NCBI RefSeq assembly: GCF_030246945.1
Contig: NZ_CP126742.1
Coordinates: forward strand, 2,852,001-2,916,000
Origin: Microbacterium sp. zg-Y1090
GTDB taxonomy: Bacteria > Actinomycetota > Actinomycetes > Actinomycetales > Microbacteriaceae
Reading direction: 5' to 3'
Length of the DNA stretch: 64,000 bases
The stretch's first letter is position 1, and every line of letters begins with the position of its first letter. Both the position numbers and the translations under genes were made by a program. The notes below the pieces were generated by a model. It saw only the letters and a list, made by a program, of their open reading frames with translations, was not told the DNA's origin and did not search any database. Shown here one piece after another: positions 1 through 8,460 of this stretch.

Positions 1-649
1 CGAGCAGGCCGAACCCGAGCACCGAGGTGCCCACGGCGATCCAGTCGCTGAAGCGGCCGGCGTCGCGCTGGCGGGATTCGGGGATGCAGAGCATCACGCC
101 GATGATGACCACGACGCCGAACGGCAGGTTGATCCAGAACGCCCAGTGCCACGAGAACGCGCTCGTGAGCCAGCCGCCGAGCACCGGTCCCACTGCGGCC
201 ATCGACCCGATCGTCGCACCCCAGACCGCGAACGCGATGCCCCGCTCCTTGCCCCGGAACGTGGCGTTGAGGAGGGCCAGGGTGGTCGGCAGGATCATCG
301 AGCCGCCGACGCCCTGCAGGGCGCGGGCGGCGATCAGCCAGGTGCCGTCGATGGCGAAGGCGCAGAGGATGCTCGACGCGACGAAGACCACGACACCGAT
401 GACGAGCAGCCGGCGACGGCCGAGGCGGTCGCTCGTCGTGCCCCACACCATGAGCAGAGCGGCGAAGACGAGCGTGTACACCTCCTGCACCCATTGGATC
501 TGGGTGGTGGTGAGATCGAGCGACTCGACGATGCTCGGGACCGCGACCGAGACGATCGTCGAGTCCATGATGATCAGTGCGACGGCGACGGAGATGGCCG
601 CCAGACCCCACCAGCGAAGGCGGTGGTAACGCTCAGTGTCCTGGTTCAC
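1..649 (-). CDS. DHA2-type MFS drug exporter, 3' part outside the window
   Basis: An inner-membrane proton-coupled multidrug exporter of the major facilitator superfamily is likely. About 216 residues are visible and the rest lies beyond the left edge. The first membrane helix is at about residues 15-34. The loop after helix 2 carries the motif-A signature G-T-T-S-D-R-L-G-R-R-R, and the motif-C-like stretch AAVGPVLGGWL follows in helix 5; both are usual in EmrB/QacA proteins. GTG at 649 is the first start after an in-frame TGA. A -10-like TAGTGT (658-663) sits 8 nt upstream and there is no well-placed Shine-Dalgarno, so the mRNA may be leaderless. It follows a second DHA2 gene on the same strand by 55 bp. 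The substrate cannot be told from sequence. Confidence 0.88.
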   Translation of the reverse strand, partial: MNQDTERYHRLRWWGLAAISVAVALIIMDSTIVSVAVPSIVESLDLTTTQIQWVQEVYTLVFAALLMVWGTTSDRLGRRRLLVIGVVVFVASSILCAFAIDGTWLIAARALQGVGGSMILPTTLALLNATFRGKERGIAFAVWGATIGSMAAVGPVLGGWLTSAFSWHWAFWINLPFGVVVIIGVMLCIPESRQRDAGRFSDWIAVGTSVLGFGLL

Positions 650-704
650 GTCGGGTCACACTACTCCTGCTTCCGGGTTTTGGACGACGGATACCGACAC
701 GGTG

Positions 705-2273
705 TCAGCTTCCGCTTCGGGCGGCGAGGCCGGGCTTGTCCGACAGGCGGAGCTCCTTCAGGAAGAACGCCACCACGAACCCGGCCACCCCGAGCGGAAG
801 GAGGTACCAGAACGAGGTCGCGAGGGCATCGGCGTACGCCTCGACGACCCGGTCGCGCAGCTCGGCAGGGAGCTGCTGCACGGCGGAGGGGGTGAGCGAT
901 TCGGCCCCGAACCCCGAGGGCACCTGCGAACGGGGGAGCCGGCTGATCGTCTGCTCGAGGTCGTCGCGCAGCGACGTGGTGAAGGCGGTGGAGAACAGAC
1001 TGGTGCCCACCGCCGCGCCGATCTCGCGCAGGAAATTGTTCGTCGAGGTGGCCACGCCGATGCGCTCGGGGTTCACCGCGTTCTGGGCGGCGATCACGAG
1101 CGTCTGCATCACGAATCCGAGCCCGAACCCCAGCACGAAGATCATGGCGCCGAAGGTCACCATCGACATGTCGGCCGAGAGCTGGGTGAGCCACAGCAGC
1201 CCGAGCGTCGCGATGCCGAACCCCGCGATCGGGAACACCTTGTAGCGGCCCGTGCGGGTGATCAGCAGTCCCGACGCCAGCGCGGTGATCATGAGGCCGA
1301 CCGTCATCGGCAGCATCAACAGCCCCGAGTCGGTGGCGCTCGCGCCCTCGGCCATCTGGAGGAACGTCGGGAGGAACGTCAGCGCGGCGAACATCGCCAC
1401 GCCGAGGATGAGCGAGAGCGTCGCGGCGACGGCGAACGTCCGGCTGCGGAAGATGTCCAGCGGCACGAGCGGGTCGGAGGCCTTGGACTCCACCACCAGG
1501 AACAGTGCGAATGCCAGGATCGTCCCGGCCAGGAGTGCCAGGAGCCCTGGGCTGGCCCAGTCGTACGAGGTGGTGCGGGTGAGCGAGGTCCAGCTGGTGA
1601 GGAAGACGATGCCGGCCGTCGTCGCGGCCAGCAGCACCGCCCCGGCGAGGTCGAACCGATGCTGCCTGCGGTGCTCCGGAATCCGCAGGGTGAACCATGC
1701 GATGAGCAGGGCTGCGATGCCGACCGGAACATTGAGCCAGAAGCACCAGCGCCAGCCCGGCCCCGAGGTGAGCCAGCCGCCGAGCAGCGGGCCCGCCACC
1801 GTGGCGATGCCGAACACCGCCCCCATGGGTCCCATGAACTTGCCGCGCTCCCGAGGCGAGACGATGTCGGCGATGATCGCCTGCGAGAGGATCACCAGCC
1901 CGCCGGCGCCCAGCCCCTGCAGCGACCGCCAGGTAATGAGGCCCTCGAACGACCCCGAGAGCGCAGAGCCCGTCGAGCCGACGATGAACAGGGCGATGGC
2001 GAGGAGGAACGGGGTGCGACGGCCGAAGAGGTCGCCGACCTTTCCGTAGATGGGCATGACGATGGCGATGGCGAGGAGGTACGCCGTGACGATCCACCCC
2101 TCCCCCTGGGCCGCCCCCAGGTCGCCGACGATCGTGGGCAGCGCGGTGCTCACGACGGATTGATCGAGTGCCGACAGCAGCATCGCCGCGAGGAGGGCGC
2201 CGAAGATCGTGTAGACCTGCCGTCTGGTCAGATCCACCCCGGACCGGTCGATCGACGCCGCGGACGCGCTCAC
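705..2273 (-). CDS. DHA2-type MFS drug exporter (EmrB/QacA family)
   Basis: The 522-residue product is full length for the 14-helix DHA2 exporters, which expel hydrophobic drugs by proton antiport. Motif A (GKVGDLFGRRTPF) follows helix 2. The motif-C region (GIATVAGPLLGGWL) is in helix 5, and an acidic D-Q-S motif in helix 1 (ALDQSVVSTALP) is typical. The C-terminus is cytoplasmic and basic. The GTG at 2273 is the start that keeps the whole first helix; no clear Shine-Dalgarno is seen. It is transcribed toward the next exporter, 55 bp on, and divergently from a thioesterase gene. Two adjacent DHA2 genes could come from duplication, but the two proteins are clearly different in sequence. The substrate is unknown. 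Confidence 0.93.
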   Translation of the reverse strand: MSASAASIDRSGVDLTRRQVYTIFGALLAAMLLSALDQSVVSTALPTIVGDLGAAQGEGWIVTAYLLAIAIVMPIYGKVGDLFGRRTPFLLAIALFIVGSTGSALSGSFEGLITWRSLQGLGAGGLVILSQAIIADIVSPRERGKFMGPMGAVFGIATVAGPLLGGWLTSGPGWRWCFWLNVPVGIAALLIAWFTLRIPEHRRQHRFDLAGAVLLAATTAGIVFLTSWTSLTRTTSYDWASPGLLALLAGTILAFALFLVVESKASDPLVPLDIFRSRTFAVAATLSLILGVAMFAALTFLPTFLQMAEGASATDSGLLMLPMTVGLMITALASGLLITRTGRYKVFPIAGFGIATLGLLWLTQLSADMSMVTFGAMIFVLGFGLGFVMQTLVIAAQNAVNPERIGVATSTNNFLREIGAAVGTSLFSTAFTTSLRDDLEQTISRLPRSQVPSGFGAESLTPSAVQQLPAELRDRVVEAYADALATSFWYLLPLGVAGFVVAFFLKELRLSDKPGLAARSGS

Positions 2274-2363
2274 GCGTACGGTCTACCACCGAAACCCTGC
2301 GCTCAGAAGGCCCACGCACCGGCTCCATCGTCCCGCTCAGGCTCGAGGCGTACCGTGGGCGGC

Positions 2364-2837
2364 ATGACGCAGAAGCCCGAAGCATCCTGGTACTGGTCCG
2401 AGGAAGGCGTGAACTTCCACACGCGCAAGTGGGTGCGCCCCGAGGATCTCAATGCGAACGGCACGCTGTTCGGCGGGAGCCTGCTGCGGTGGATCGACGA
2501 GGAGGCGGCGATCTACGCCATCATCCAGCTCGGCAACTACCGCGTGGTCACGAAGTTCATCTCGGAGATCAACTTCGAGGCGTCCGCCGTGCAGGGGGAC
2601 CTCGTCGAGATGGGGCTGACCGCCACCCACTTCGGGCGCACGTCACTGACCATGCGCGCCGTGGTGCGCAACATGATCACGCGCCAGCGCATCCTCACGA
2701 TCGAGAAGATCGTCTTCGTGAACCTCGGTGAGGACGGTCGGCCCGTGCCGCACGGCTTCACCGACATCACCTACGACCGCGACCGGATGCCGCGCGAGCA
2801 CTCCAACACCGGCACGGTGAAGCTGCCCAACATCTGA
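2364..2837 (+). CDS. Acyl-CoA thioesterase, hotdog fold (YciA/BFIT type)
   Basis: The 157-residue single-hotdog protein probably hydrolyses acyl-CoA thioesters in the cytoplasm. The signature N-x-N-G-T-L-F-G-G-x-L-L-x-W-I-D-E (residues about 29-45) holds the conserved Gly-Gly turn and the catalytic acidic residue of acyl-CoA hydrolases. A second conserved patch is ISEINFEASAVQGDLVE. The long in-frame extension upstream is not coding because it lies over the exporter gene on the other strand. ATG 2364 is preceded by TACCGT (2351-2356) at 7 nt, a leaderless arrangement. The gene ends in a hairpin shared with the convergent D-lactate dehydrogenase gene. The acyl chain preferred cannot be read from sequence. 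Confidence 0.9.
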   Translation: MTQKPEASWYWSEEGVNFHTRKWVRPEDLNANGTLFGGSLLRWIDEEAAIYAIIQLGNYRVVTKFISEINFEASAVQGDLVEMGLTATHFGRTSLTMRAVVRNMITRQRILTIEKIVFVNLGEDGRPVPHGFTDITYDRDRMPREHSNTGTVKLPNI

Positions 2838-2853
2838 CGGCGGGCGCCGTCAG
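2834..2853. terminator. Bidirectional terminator hairpin embedding both stop codons
   Basis: CTGACGGC-GGGC-GCCGTCAG is a perfect 8-bp stem with a 4-nt loop. The left arm contains the thioesterase TGA (2835-2837) and the right arm contains the complement of the D-lactate dehydrogenase stop (2850-2852). No T-run follows on either side, so termination is inferred from position and symmetry. Confidence 0.5.
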
Positions 2854-5702
2854 CGCGGCCGGGTCGCCTGCTCCAGCAGCTCCAGCACGTGCCGGTACTC
2901 CCGGCCGGTGGCGCGGGTCATGCCGATCTCGCACGTGCGGTTGCACGACGCGTGCGCGTCGGCGTCGATCGTGGCGACCTCGGCCGCCTCGGCCGCGGTC
3001 GCCGATGCGGTGAGCTCGGGATGCAGCATCCCCCGGTCGCCGGCGAAGCCGCAGCATCCCCAGGCGTCGGGCACGGTCACGGTCGAGGCGACCGCCGCGC
3101 CCACCGCCTGCAGCGCCGGGTTCAGTCCCATCTGCGTGGACGAGCACGTCGGATGCAGCACGAGCGAGTCGACGATCGGCGCCACGGCGCCGAGCACCGG
3201 CAGCACGAGGCGGGCCACGAAGTCGACGGCATCCTCGGTGCGATAGTCGAGCCCGGCGTCGGCGAAGATGTGCGCGAAGCCCTCGGTGCAGCTCGCCCCG
3301 TCACTGACGACGACGAGCTCGCCGTCGCCGGACGCCTCCCGCACCGCGTCGACGACCCGCTGGGCCATCACGTCACGACCGCCGGCGAACCCCTTCGACG
3401 TCCACGGCGTGGAACAGCAGAGCGACTCGATCCCTTCGGGAACGAGCACGCGGATCCCCGCTCGCTCCACCAGCCGGGTGAACGCCTCGGTCACCCCGAT
3501 GCCGTCGCCGGCGGGACCGAACATGCTGTTGACGCAGGCCGGCAGGTACACCGCGACGGGGTCGCCGGTGCCGCCGCCCTGGCAACCGGCCTTCGCACGG
3601 CGCTTCGCCCCGCCTGCGGGCAGGTCATCCGTGTAAGCGGGCACGGTGTCCGTGCCGAGCACCGCGCGCCCGAGGGTGGTCGCCGCGCCGACGAGGCCCG
3701 CCGGCACGGCGTCGGCGGTGGTGAGGGCGACCGCACCGAGGCGCGTCACCGGCCCCCAGGCCTGGGCTGCGGCCTTCCACCCCGCCGCGAGCACGGGGTT
3801 CGCGTTCTCCCGCCGCAGCCGTTTGACGAGGGACCCGGTGTTGATCAGCACGGGGCACGCCGTCACGCACATGCCGTCGACGGCACACGTCTGCACGCCC
3901 TCATAGTCGTAGTCGCGCTCCAGCGCCTGGACGAGCGCATGATCGCCCGCGGCCTCGGCCCTCGCCATGCCGCGGCGCACCACGATGCGCTGGCGCGGAG
4001 TGAGGGTGAGGTCCTTGGACGGGCACACCGGCTCGCAGTACCCGCATTCGACGCAGCGGTCGACCTCGGCCTCCACCGGCTCCGGCAGCTTGATGTCGCG
4101 CAGATGCGCGTCGGTGCCGTCGTCGATGATGACGCCGGGGTTGAGGATGCCGGCCGGGTCGCACAGGCGCTTGAGTTCGCGCATCACGTCGTACAGCTCG
4201 TCGCCGTACTGCCGTCGCACGTAGGGTGCCATGACCCGCCCGGTGCCGTGCTCGGCCTTGAGGTTGCCGCCCGCCTGCAGCACGAGGTCGACCATCTCGT
4301 CAGTGAATCCCACGAAGCGCCCCATCGCCGCGTCGCCCGCGAAGCGGTCGGTGAGCATGAAGTGGATGTTGCCGTCCTTGGCGTGGCCGAAGATGACGCT
4401 GTCGCGGTATCCGTAGCGCTCGAACAGCACGTGCAGCGACTCGCAGGTGTCGGCGAGGGCGGGCACCGGCACGACGATGTCCTCGAGCAGCGCGGTCGTG
4501 CCGCTCGGACGGGCACCGGCCACCGAGGTGTACAGGCCCTTGCGCAGCTTCCACGCGGTGGCGCGGGCGATCGGGTCGGCGGAGAAGGCGGCGGCGGCCC
4601 GCAGCGGAGCCTCGCCGAGCACCCGTGCACCTCGGGCGGTGAGCTCGGCGACCGCCTCGTCGGTCGCGCCCTGGTACTCCACGAGCAGCGCCGCCTCCGC
4701 GGCGACGTCGAAGCCGAGGATCTGCGCAGGAGCGTCGGCGAAGGACTGGCCGACGCGGATGCTCGTGGCATCCATCAGCTCGATCGTCGCCGCGCCGGTG
4801 GCGACGAGATCGGGCAGCGCACGGGTGGCGTCGTCGAGCGTGGCGAACACGGCGAGCGCCGTCGCCGCCTTCGGCTGGATCGGCACCGTCCGGTAGGTGG
4901 CTTCCGCGATGAAGGCCAGCGTGCCCTCGCTGCCGATGAGCAGATGCGTGAGCACCTGCACCGGGGAGTCGAAGTCGACGAACGCGTTGACGCCGTAGCC
5001 CATCGTGTTCTTCATCGAGAACTGCCGGGCGATGATCGCCATCGACTGGGGGTTCTCGCGCACGCGTCGCTGCAGGCGCACGAGACCGTCGAACAGTTCC
5101 GGCTCCTGCGCCTTGAGCCGCGCGTCGGCGTCGGGGGCGGCGGAGTCGACCACCGTGCCCGAGGGCAGCACGAACACGAGCGACTCGAGCGTGCGGTAGG
5201 TGTTCTCGGTGATGCCGCACGCCATGCCGCTGGAATTGTCGGCCACGACGCCGCCGATGGTGCACGCGGCTTCGCTGGCCGGGTCCGGCCCGAGCCGGTG
5301 GCCGGTGCGCAGCAGCCGCATGTTGACCTGCCGCACCGTCGCCCCGGGCTGCGCGCGCACCCGGGCGCCGCCGTCGAGCACCTCGATGCGACGGAAGCCC
5401 TGACGCGTGTCGACCAGCAGGTCGTCGCCCGACGCCTGGCCCGAGAGGCTCGTCCCGCCGGAGCGGAAGGTCACCCGCGATCCGCTCGCGTTCGCGGCGC
5501 GCAGCACGCGCGCGACCTCGGCGGCGTCCTCGGCCACGACGACCGCGTTCGGGGTGAGCAGGAAGTGCGACGCGTCGCTGGCGTAGGCCACCCTGTCGAT
5601 CGCCCTGGTCTTGATGCGGGACGGCTCACCCACCGCCTCGGCGACGGCGTCCGGGACGCCGCCGACCAGGGCGATGGACGAGGCGGGGACGGCGGTGGTC
5701 AC
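2850..5702 (-). CDS. FAD/Fe-S D-lactate dehydrogenase (Dld/GlcD-GlpC fusion type)
   Basis: The 950-residue protein likely oxidises D-lactate to pyruvate and passes electrons to the respiratory chain at the membrane. The N-terminal FAD-binding PCMH domain has the phosphate-binding loop FRSGGTSLSGQ near residue 90. The FAD-oxidase C-terminal domain follows. Two 4Fe-4S motifs, CVECGYCEPVCP (about 549) and CAVDGMCVTACP (about 600), come next, then two CCG-type cysteine-rich segments (LCCSTPW near 759, WGCCGFAGD near 880). This is the architecture of D-lactate/2-hydroxyacid dehydrogenases of the FAD-linked C-terminal/GlpC fusion class. GTG 5702 overlaps the lldP stop in a GTGA tetranucleotide, so translation is coupled. 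An upstream in-frame extension is only the shadow of lldP. Coupling to a lactate permease supports lactate over glycolate. Confidence 0.88.
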   Translation of the reverse strand: MTTAVPASSIALVGGVPDAVAEAVGEPSRIKTRAIDRVAYASDASHFLLTPNAVVVAEDAAEVARVLRAANASGSRVTFRSGGTSLSGQASGDDLLVDTRQGFRRIEVLDGGARVRAQPGATVRQVNMRLLRTGHRLGPDPASEAACTIGGVVADNSSGMACGITENTYRTLESLVFVLPSGTVVDSAAPDADARLKAQEPELFDGLVRLQRRVRENPQSMAIIARQFSMKNTMGYGVNAFVDFDSPVQVLTHLLIGSEGTLAFIAEATYRTVPIQPKAATALAVFATLDDATRALPDLVATGAATIELMDATSIRVGQSFADAPAQILGFDVAAEAALLVEYQGATDEAVAELTARGARVLGEAPLRAAAAFSADPIARATAWKLRKGLYTSVAGARPSGTTALLEDIVVPVPALADTCESLHVLFERYGYRDSVIFGHAKDGNIHFMLTDRFAGDAAMGRFVGFTDEMVDLVLQAGGNLKAEHGTGRVMAPYVRRQYGDELYDVMRELKRLCDPAGILNPGVIIDDGTDAHLRDIKLPEPVEAEVDRCVECGYCEPVCPSKDLTLTPRQRIVVRRGMARAEAAGDHALVQALERDYDYEGVQTCAVDGMCVTACPVLINTGSLVKRLRRENANPVLAAGWKAAAQAWGPVTRLGAVALTTADAVPAGLVGAATTLGRAVLGTDTVPAYTDDLPAGGAKRRAKAGCQGGGTGDPVAVYLPACVNSMFGPAGDGIGVTEAFTRLVERAGIRVLVPEGIESLCCSTPWTSKGFAGGRDVMAQRVVDAVREASGDGELVVVSDGASCTEGFAHIFADAGLDYRTEDAVDFVARLVLPVLGAVAPIVDSLVLHPTCSSTQMGLNPALQAVGAAVASTVTVPDAWGCCGFAGDRGMLHPELTASATAAEAAEVATIDADAHASCNRTCEIGMTRATGREYRHVLELLEQATRPR

Positions 5703-7429
5703 GGTGTGGGCACCATCCAGGCGAGCACGGTGGACTGCAGGTAGATGAGGCCGGTGAAGACGACCAGCAGCCCCAGGCTCCACCAGATGAGCTTGCGGAA
5801 GAGGTCGCCCTCTTTGCCCGCCATGCCCGCGGCGGCCGCGGCGACGGCGAGGTTCTGAGGCGAGAGCATCTTGCCGAGCACGCCGGCCGACGAGTTCGTC
5901 GCCGCCATGAGGATCGGGTTCAGCCCCGCCTTCTCGGCGGCGGTCACCTGCAGCAGCCCGAACAGCGCGTTGGACGACGTGTCCGATCCGGTGATCGCGA
6001 CACCCAGCCAGCCGATGACCGGCGAGAGCAGGGCGAACAGCCCGCCGGTGGCGGCGAGCGCCGCACCCAGGCTCTGGGTCTGCCCGGAGAGGTTCATGAC
6101 GTAGGCGAGGGCGAGCACCGCGACGACCGTGACGATCGTGAAGCGCAGCTGGTTCAGGGTGTGACCGTACGCGGCCACGGCGTCCTTGGGGCGGATCCGG
6201 TAGATGAGCGCGACCATGATGCCCGACAGCAGCAGCAGCGTGCCGCCGGTGCCGAACACGTTCAGCGAGAAGGTGGTGCCCACCGGGTCGCCCGCGGCGT
6301 TGGCGATCTCGAGCCCCGGCCACGGGAACATCAGGGTCACGGACTGGGCCAGGAACTGCTTGATCACGGGGATCTGCGCGACCGAGAACACCGCGATGAT
6401 GACCACGTAGGGCATGACGGCGTTCCAGGTCAGGTTGCCGCGCGAGCGCGAGGCTGTGTCGACCCGCACGGCCTCGGCCACCCGCACCCGGGAGTCGGAG
6501 CGCGTACCGGAGCCGGTGTCCGAACCGGTGCGGCTCTGGCTGGTGCCGGCCGCCGCGGCGGCGGAGGCCGAGGCGATGCCGGCCTCACGGTCGGCGGCAT
6601 CGAAGACGAGCGTCTCGGAGGGCTTCCAGAACCGAAGCATGATCAGCACCGCCGCGACCGTGACCACGGATGCCACGACGTCGGTGATCTCCACGGCGAT
6701 GAAGTTCGCCGTGACGAACTGGGCCACCGCGAACGCGATGCCGGCGACGACGGCGACGGGCCACGTCTGGCGCACCCCCCGCATGCCGTCGACGATGAAC
6801 ACGAGGATGAGCGGCACGATCATCGCCAGGAACGGTGTCTGGCGGCCCGCCATCTGGGACAGCAGGTGGATGTCGATCCCGGTGACGCCCGACAGCGCGA
6901 TGATCGGCGCGGCCATGGCGCCGAAGGCCACGGGCGCGGTGTTGGCCAGCAGCGAGACGATGGCGGCCTTCAGCGGCTTCATGCCTGCCGCGATGAGCAT
7001 GGCGATGGAGATGGCGACCGGTGCCCCGAACCCGGCGAGCGACTCCAGCAGCGCACCGAAGCAGAAGGCGATGAGGATCGCGAGGATGCGCTGGTCGTCG
7101 CTGATGGCGCGGATGCGGTCGCCGAGCACCTCGAACCATCCCGTGACCACGGTGAGGCGGTAGACCCAGAGGGCGTTCACGAGGATCCAGAGGATCGGGA
7201 CGATGCCGTACAGCGCACCCTCCGCCGTGGCGCTCAGCGCCTGCAGGGGCGGCATCTGCCACACCAGCACCGCGAGCACCAGCGAGAGGACGAGCCCGAC
7301 CAGCGCGGCCTTCCACGCCTTGACGCGGAAAACGCCCAGCAGCACGAAGAGGGTGGCGAGGGGGATGACGGCCACCAGCGCGGAGAGCGCGAGTGACCCG
7401 AAGACCGGATCGAGGATCTGCTGGAACAC
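5699..7429 (-). CDS. lldP: L-lactate/glycolate permease
   Basis: The 576-residue protein is full length for LctP/LldP proton symporters, which import lactate and glycolate. About 12-14 hydrophobic helices are spread over the whole length. The family blocks GFGAPVAISIAMLIAAGMKPL (shown in part: GFGAPVAISIAM), GVTGIDIHLLSQMAG and the C-terminal GSDTSSNALFGLLQ are present. A cytoplasmic linker at about 290-325 is rich in Ser, Gly and Arg and breaks the membrane pattern. The start lies 54 bp downstream of a good promoter whose spacer holds a repeated operator, and GGAGAG (rc of 7434-7439) gives a ribosome site. It is the first gene of a two-gene lactate operon, divergent from a GntR gene. Confidence 0.93.
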   Translation of the reverse strand: MFQQILDPVFGSLALSALVAVIPLATLFVLLGVFRVKAWKAALVGLVLSLVLAVLVWQMPPLQALSATAEGALYGIVPILWILVNALWVYRLTVVTGWFEVLGDRIRAISDDQRILAILIAFCFGALLESLAGFGAPVAISIAMLIAAGMKPLKAAIVSLLANTAPVAFGAMAAPIIALSGVTGIDIHLLSQMAGRQTPFLAMIVPLILVFIVDGMRGVRQTWPVAVVAGIAFAVAQFVTANFIAVEITDVVASVVTVAAVLIMLRFWKPSETLVFDAADREAGIASASAAAAAGTSQSRTGSDTGSGTRSDSRVRVAEAVRVDTASRSRGNLTWNAVMPYVVIIAVFSVAQIPVIKQFLAQSVTLMFPWPGLEIANAAGDPVGTTFSLNVFGTGGTLLLLSGIMVALIYRIRPKDAVAAYGHTLNQLRFTIVTVVAVLALAYVMNLSGQTQSLGAALAATGGLFALLSPVIGWLGVAITGSDTSSNALFGLLQVTAAEKAGLNPILMAATNSSAGVLGKMLSPQNLAVAAAAAGMAGKEGDLFRKLIWWSLGLLVVFTGLIYLQSTVLAWMVPTP

Positions 7430-7482
7430 GGGACTCTCCTTCGAGTCGTGAGAAGCGCATGTATCGCGCCAACGGTTGCCTT

Positions 7483-7511
7483 ATTGTTAGACATGTAGAC
7501 ACGTCAGTCAA
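7483..7511 (-). promoter_or_regulatory. lldP promoter with operator in the spacer
   Basis: On the minus strand TTGACT (7506-7511) and AACAAT (7483-7488) are separated by exactly 17 bp. The spacer region holds TAGACATGTAGACA (7488-7501), a direct repeat of TAGACA around a TG. A repressor bound there would block RNA polymerase. The divergent GntR-family gene is the obvious candidate regulator. Confidence 0.7.
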
Positions 7512-7580
7512 GAGTCATTGTCGGACGAACCATAAACTCGGGGGGTGCTCTCACCCCGGGGCACAACGAAGGAGTGTGCG

Positions 7581-8264
7581 ATGGCTGCTCGTATCGCCGT
7601 GGTCTCGGTCATCGAGGCTGTCACCGACGACCTGCGTCGCCGCGTGCTCTCCGGGGAGCTCGCTCCCGACACCGCACTGGGCGAGGTCGACGTCGCCGAG
7701 TGGTACCACGTGGCCCGCCCCACCGCGAAGGCCGCCATCGAGAACCTGGTGCGCGACCGGCTGCTCGAACGGCGCGCCCACAAGACGGCGCGCGTCGTGC
7801 GCCTCACCCCGGAGGATGCCCGCGACATCTACCGCACGCGGGTCGTCATCGAGGCGCAGGTGCTGCGCCTGCTCGCCGCCGAGCGACACGTGCCGGAGGC
7901 CGCGCGCGCCGCGAACCGCGAGATCTCCGCGCTGGTCGACGCCTCCCCCCGCGACATCGTCGAGCCGGACATGCGCTTTCACCGCAGCCTGGTCGACGCG
8001 CTCGGGAGTGCCCGCACCAGCGGCGTGTACGAGTCGCTGGCATCCGAAGTCGTCTTCTGCATGTCGCAGGTGCAGGGCGCGTCGCTGCTGCCGACGGAGC
8101 TGATCGCCGGAGAGCACGAGCGCATCATGGAACTGGTCGAAGCCGGCGACGGCGAGGCCGCGGCCGAGCTGCTCGCGGTGCACGTGGGCCGCGCGCGCGA
8201 GCGGCTGGCCGCGCGGCTGGGCGGCGTCGCCGGGCCGGAAGCCGCACTCCCCTCCACCCTCTGA
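7581..8264 (+). CDS. GntR-family regulator, FadR/FCD subfamily (lactate regulator candidate)
   Basis: The 227-residue protein has an N-terminal winged helix (about 1-70, with LGEVDVAEWYHVARPTAKAA as recognition region) and a C-terminal all-helical FCD ligand domain. The FCD metal/ligand residues are visible: D in DARDIYRTR, D-x3-H in DMRFHRSL, H in GEHERIME and a final H in LAVHVGRA. Such regulators of the LldR type bind lactate or other 2-hydroxy acids. ATG 7581 is chosen over an in-frame ATG at 7545 because GAAGGAG (7568-7574) ends 6 nt before it. It is divergent from lldP, and the operator at 7488-7501 lies between them. Which acid is the effector is inferred only from the neighbours. Confidence 0.88.
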   Translation: MAARIAVVSVIEAVTDDLRRRVLSGELAPDTALGEVDVAEWYHVARPTAKAAIENLVRDRLLERRAHKTARVVRLTPEDARDIYRTRVVIEAQVLRLLAAERHVPEAARAANREISALVDASPRDIVEPDMRFHRSLVDALGSARTSGVYESLASEVVFCMSQVQGASLLPTELIAGEHERIMELVEAGDGEAAAELLAVHVGRARERLAARLGGVAGPEAALPSTL

Positions 8265-8460
8265 GCCGGCACCCCGGCAGCGCCCGCACACCACGGAAGC
8301 GGCGCGCGGATGCCGCCGGAGCGGGGCCCACAGCAGCTCCCGCGGTTTTTGTCACGGTGCATGGCCATTGAGTTGCAGAGCCCGGATGCGGTTGGATGAT
8401 CGCCGTGCCCGACGCGACCGCGGGGCGCATCGACACGGCCACCCACACGGGAGACAGAAG

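Noticed and set aside
2889..5744. Very long open frame on the plus strand, over the D-lactate dehydrogenase gene
   Set aside because: It is antisense to a gene with clear FAD and Fe-S motifs and is rich in Arg, Gly and His without any domain. Such frames arise from high GC at codon position 3; similar shadows at 8125-10359, 13062-15371 and 47451-50708 were rejected too.
5703..6323. In-frame upstream extension of the D-lactate dehydrogenase gene
   Set aside because: It overlaps lldP on the same strand, is Arg/His-rich, and the GTG at 5702 in a GTGA overlap gives the proper domain start.
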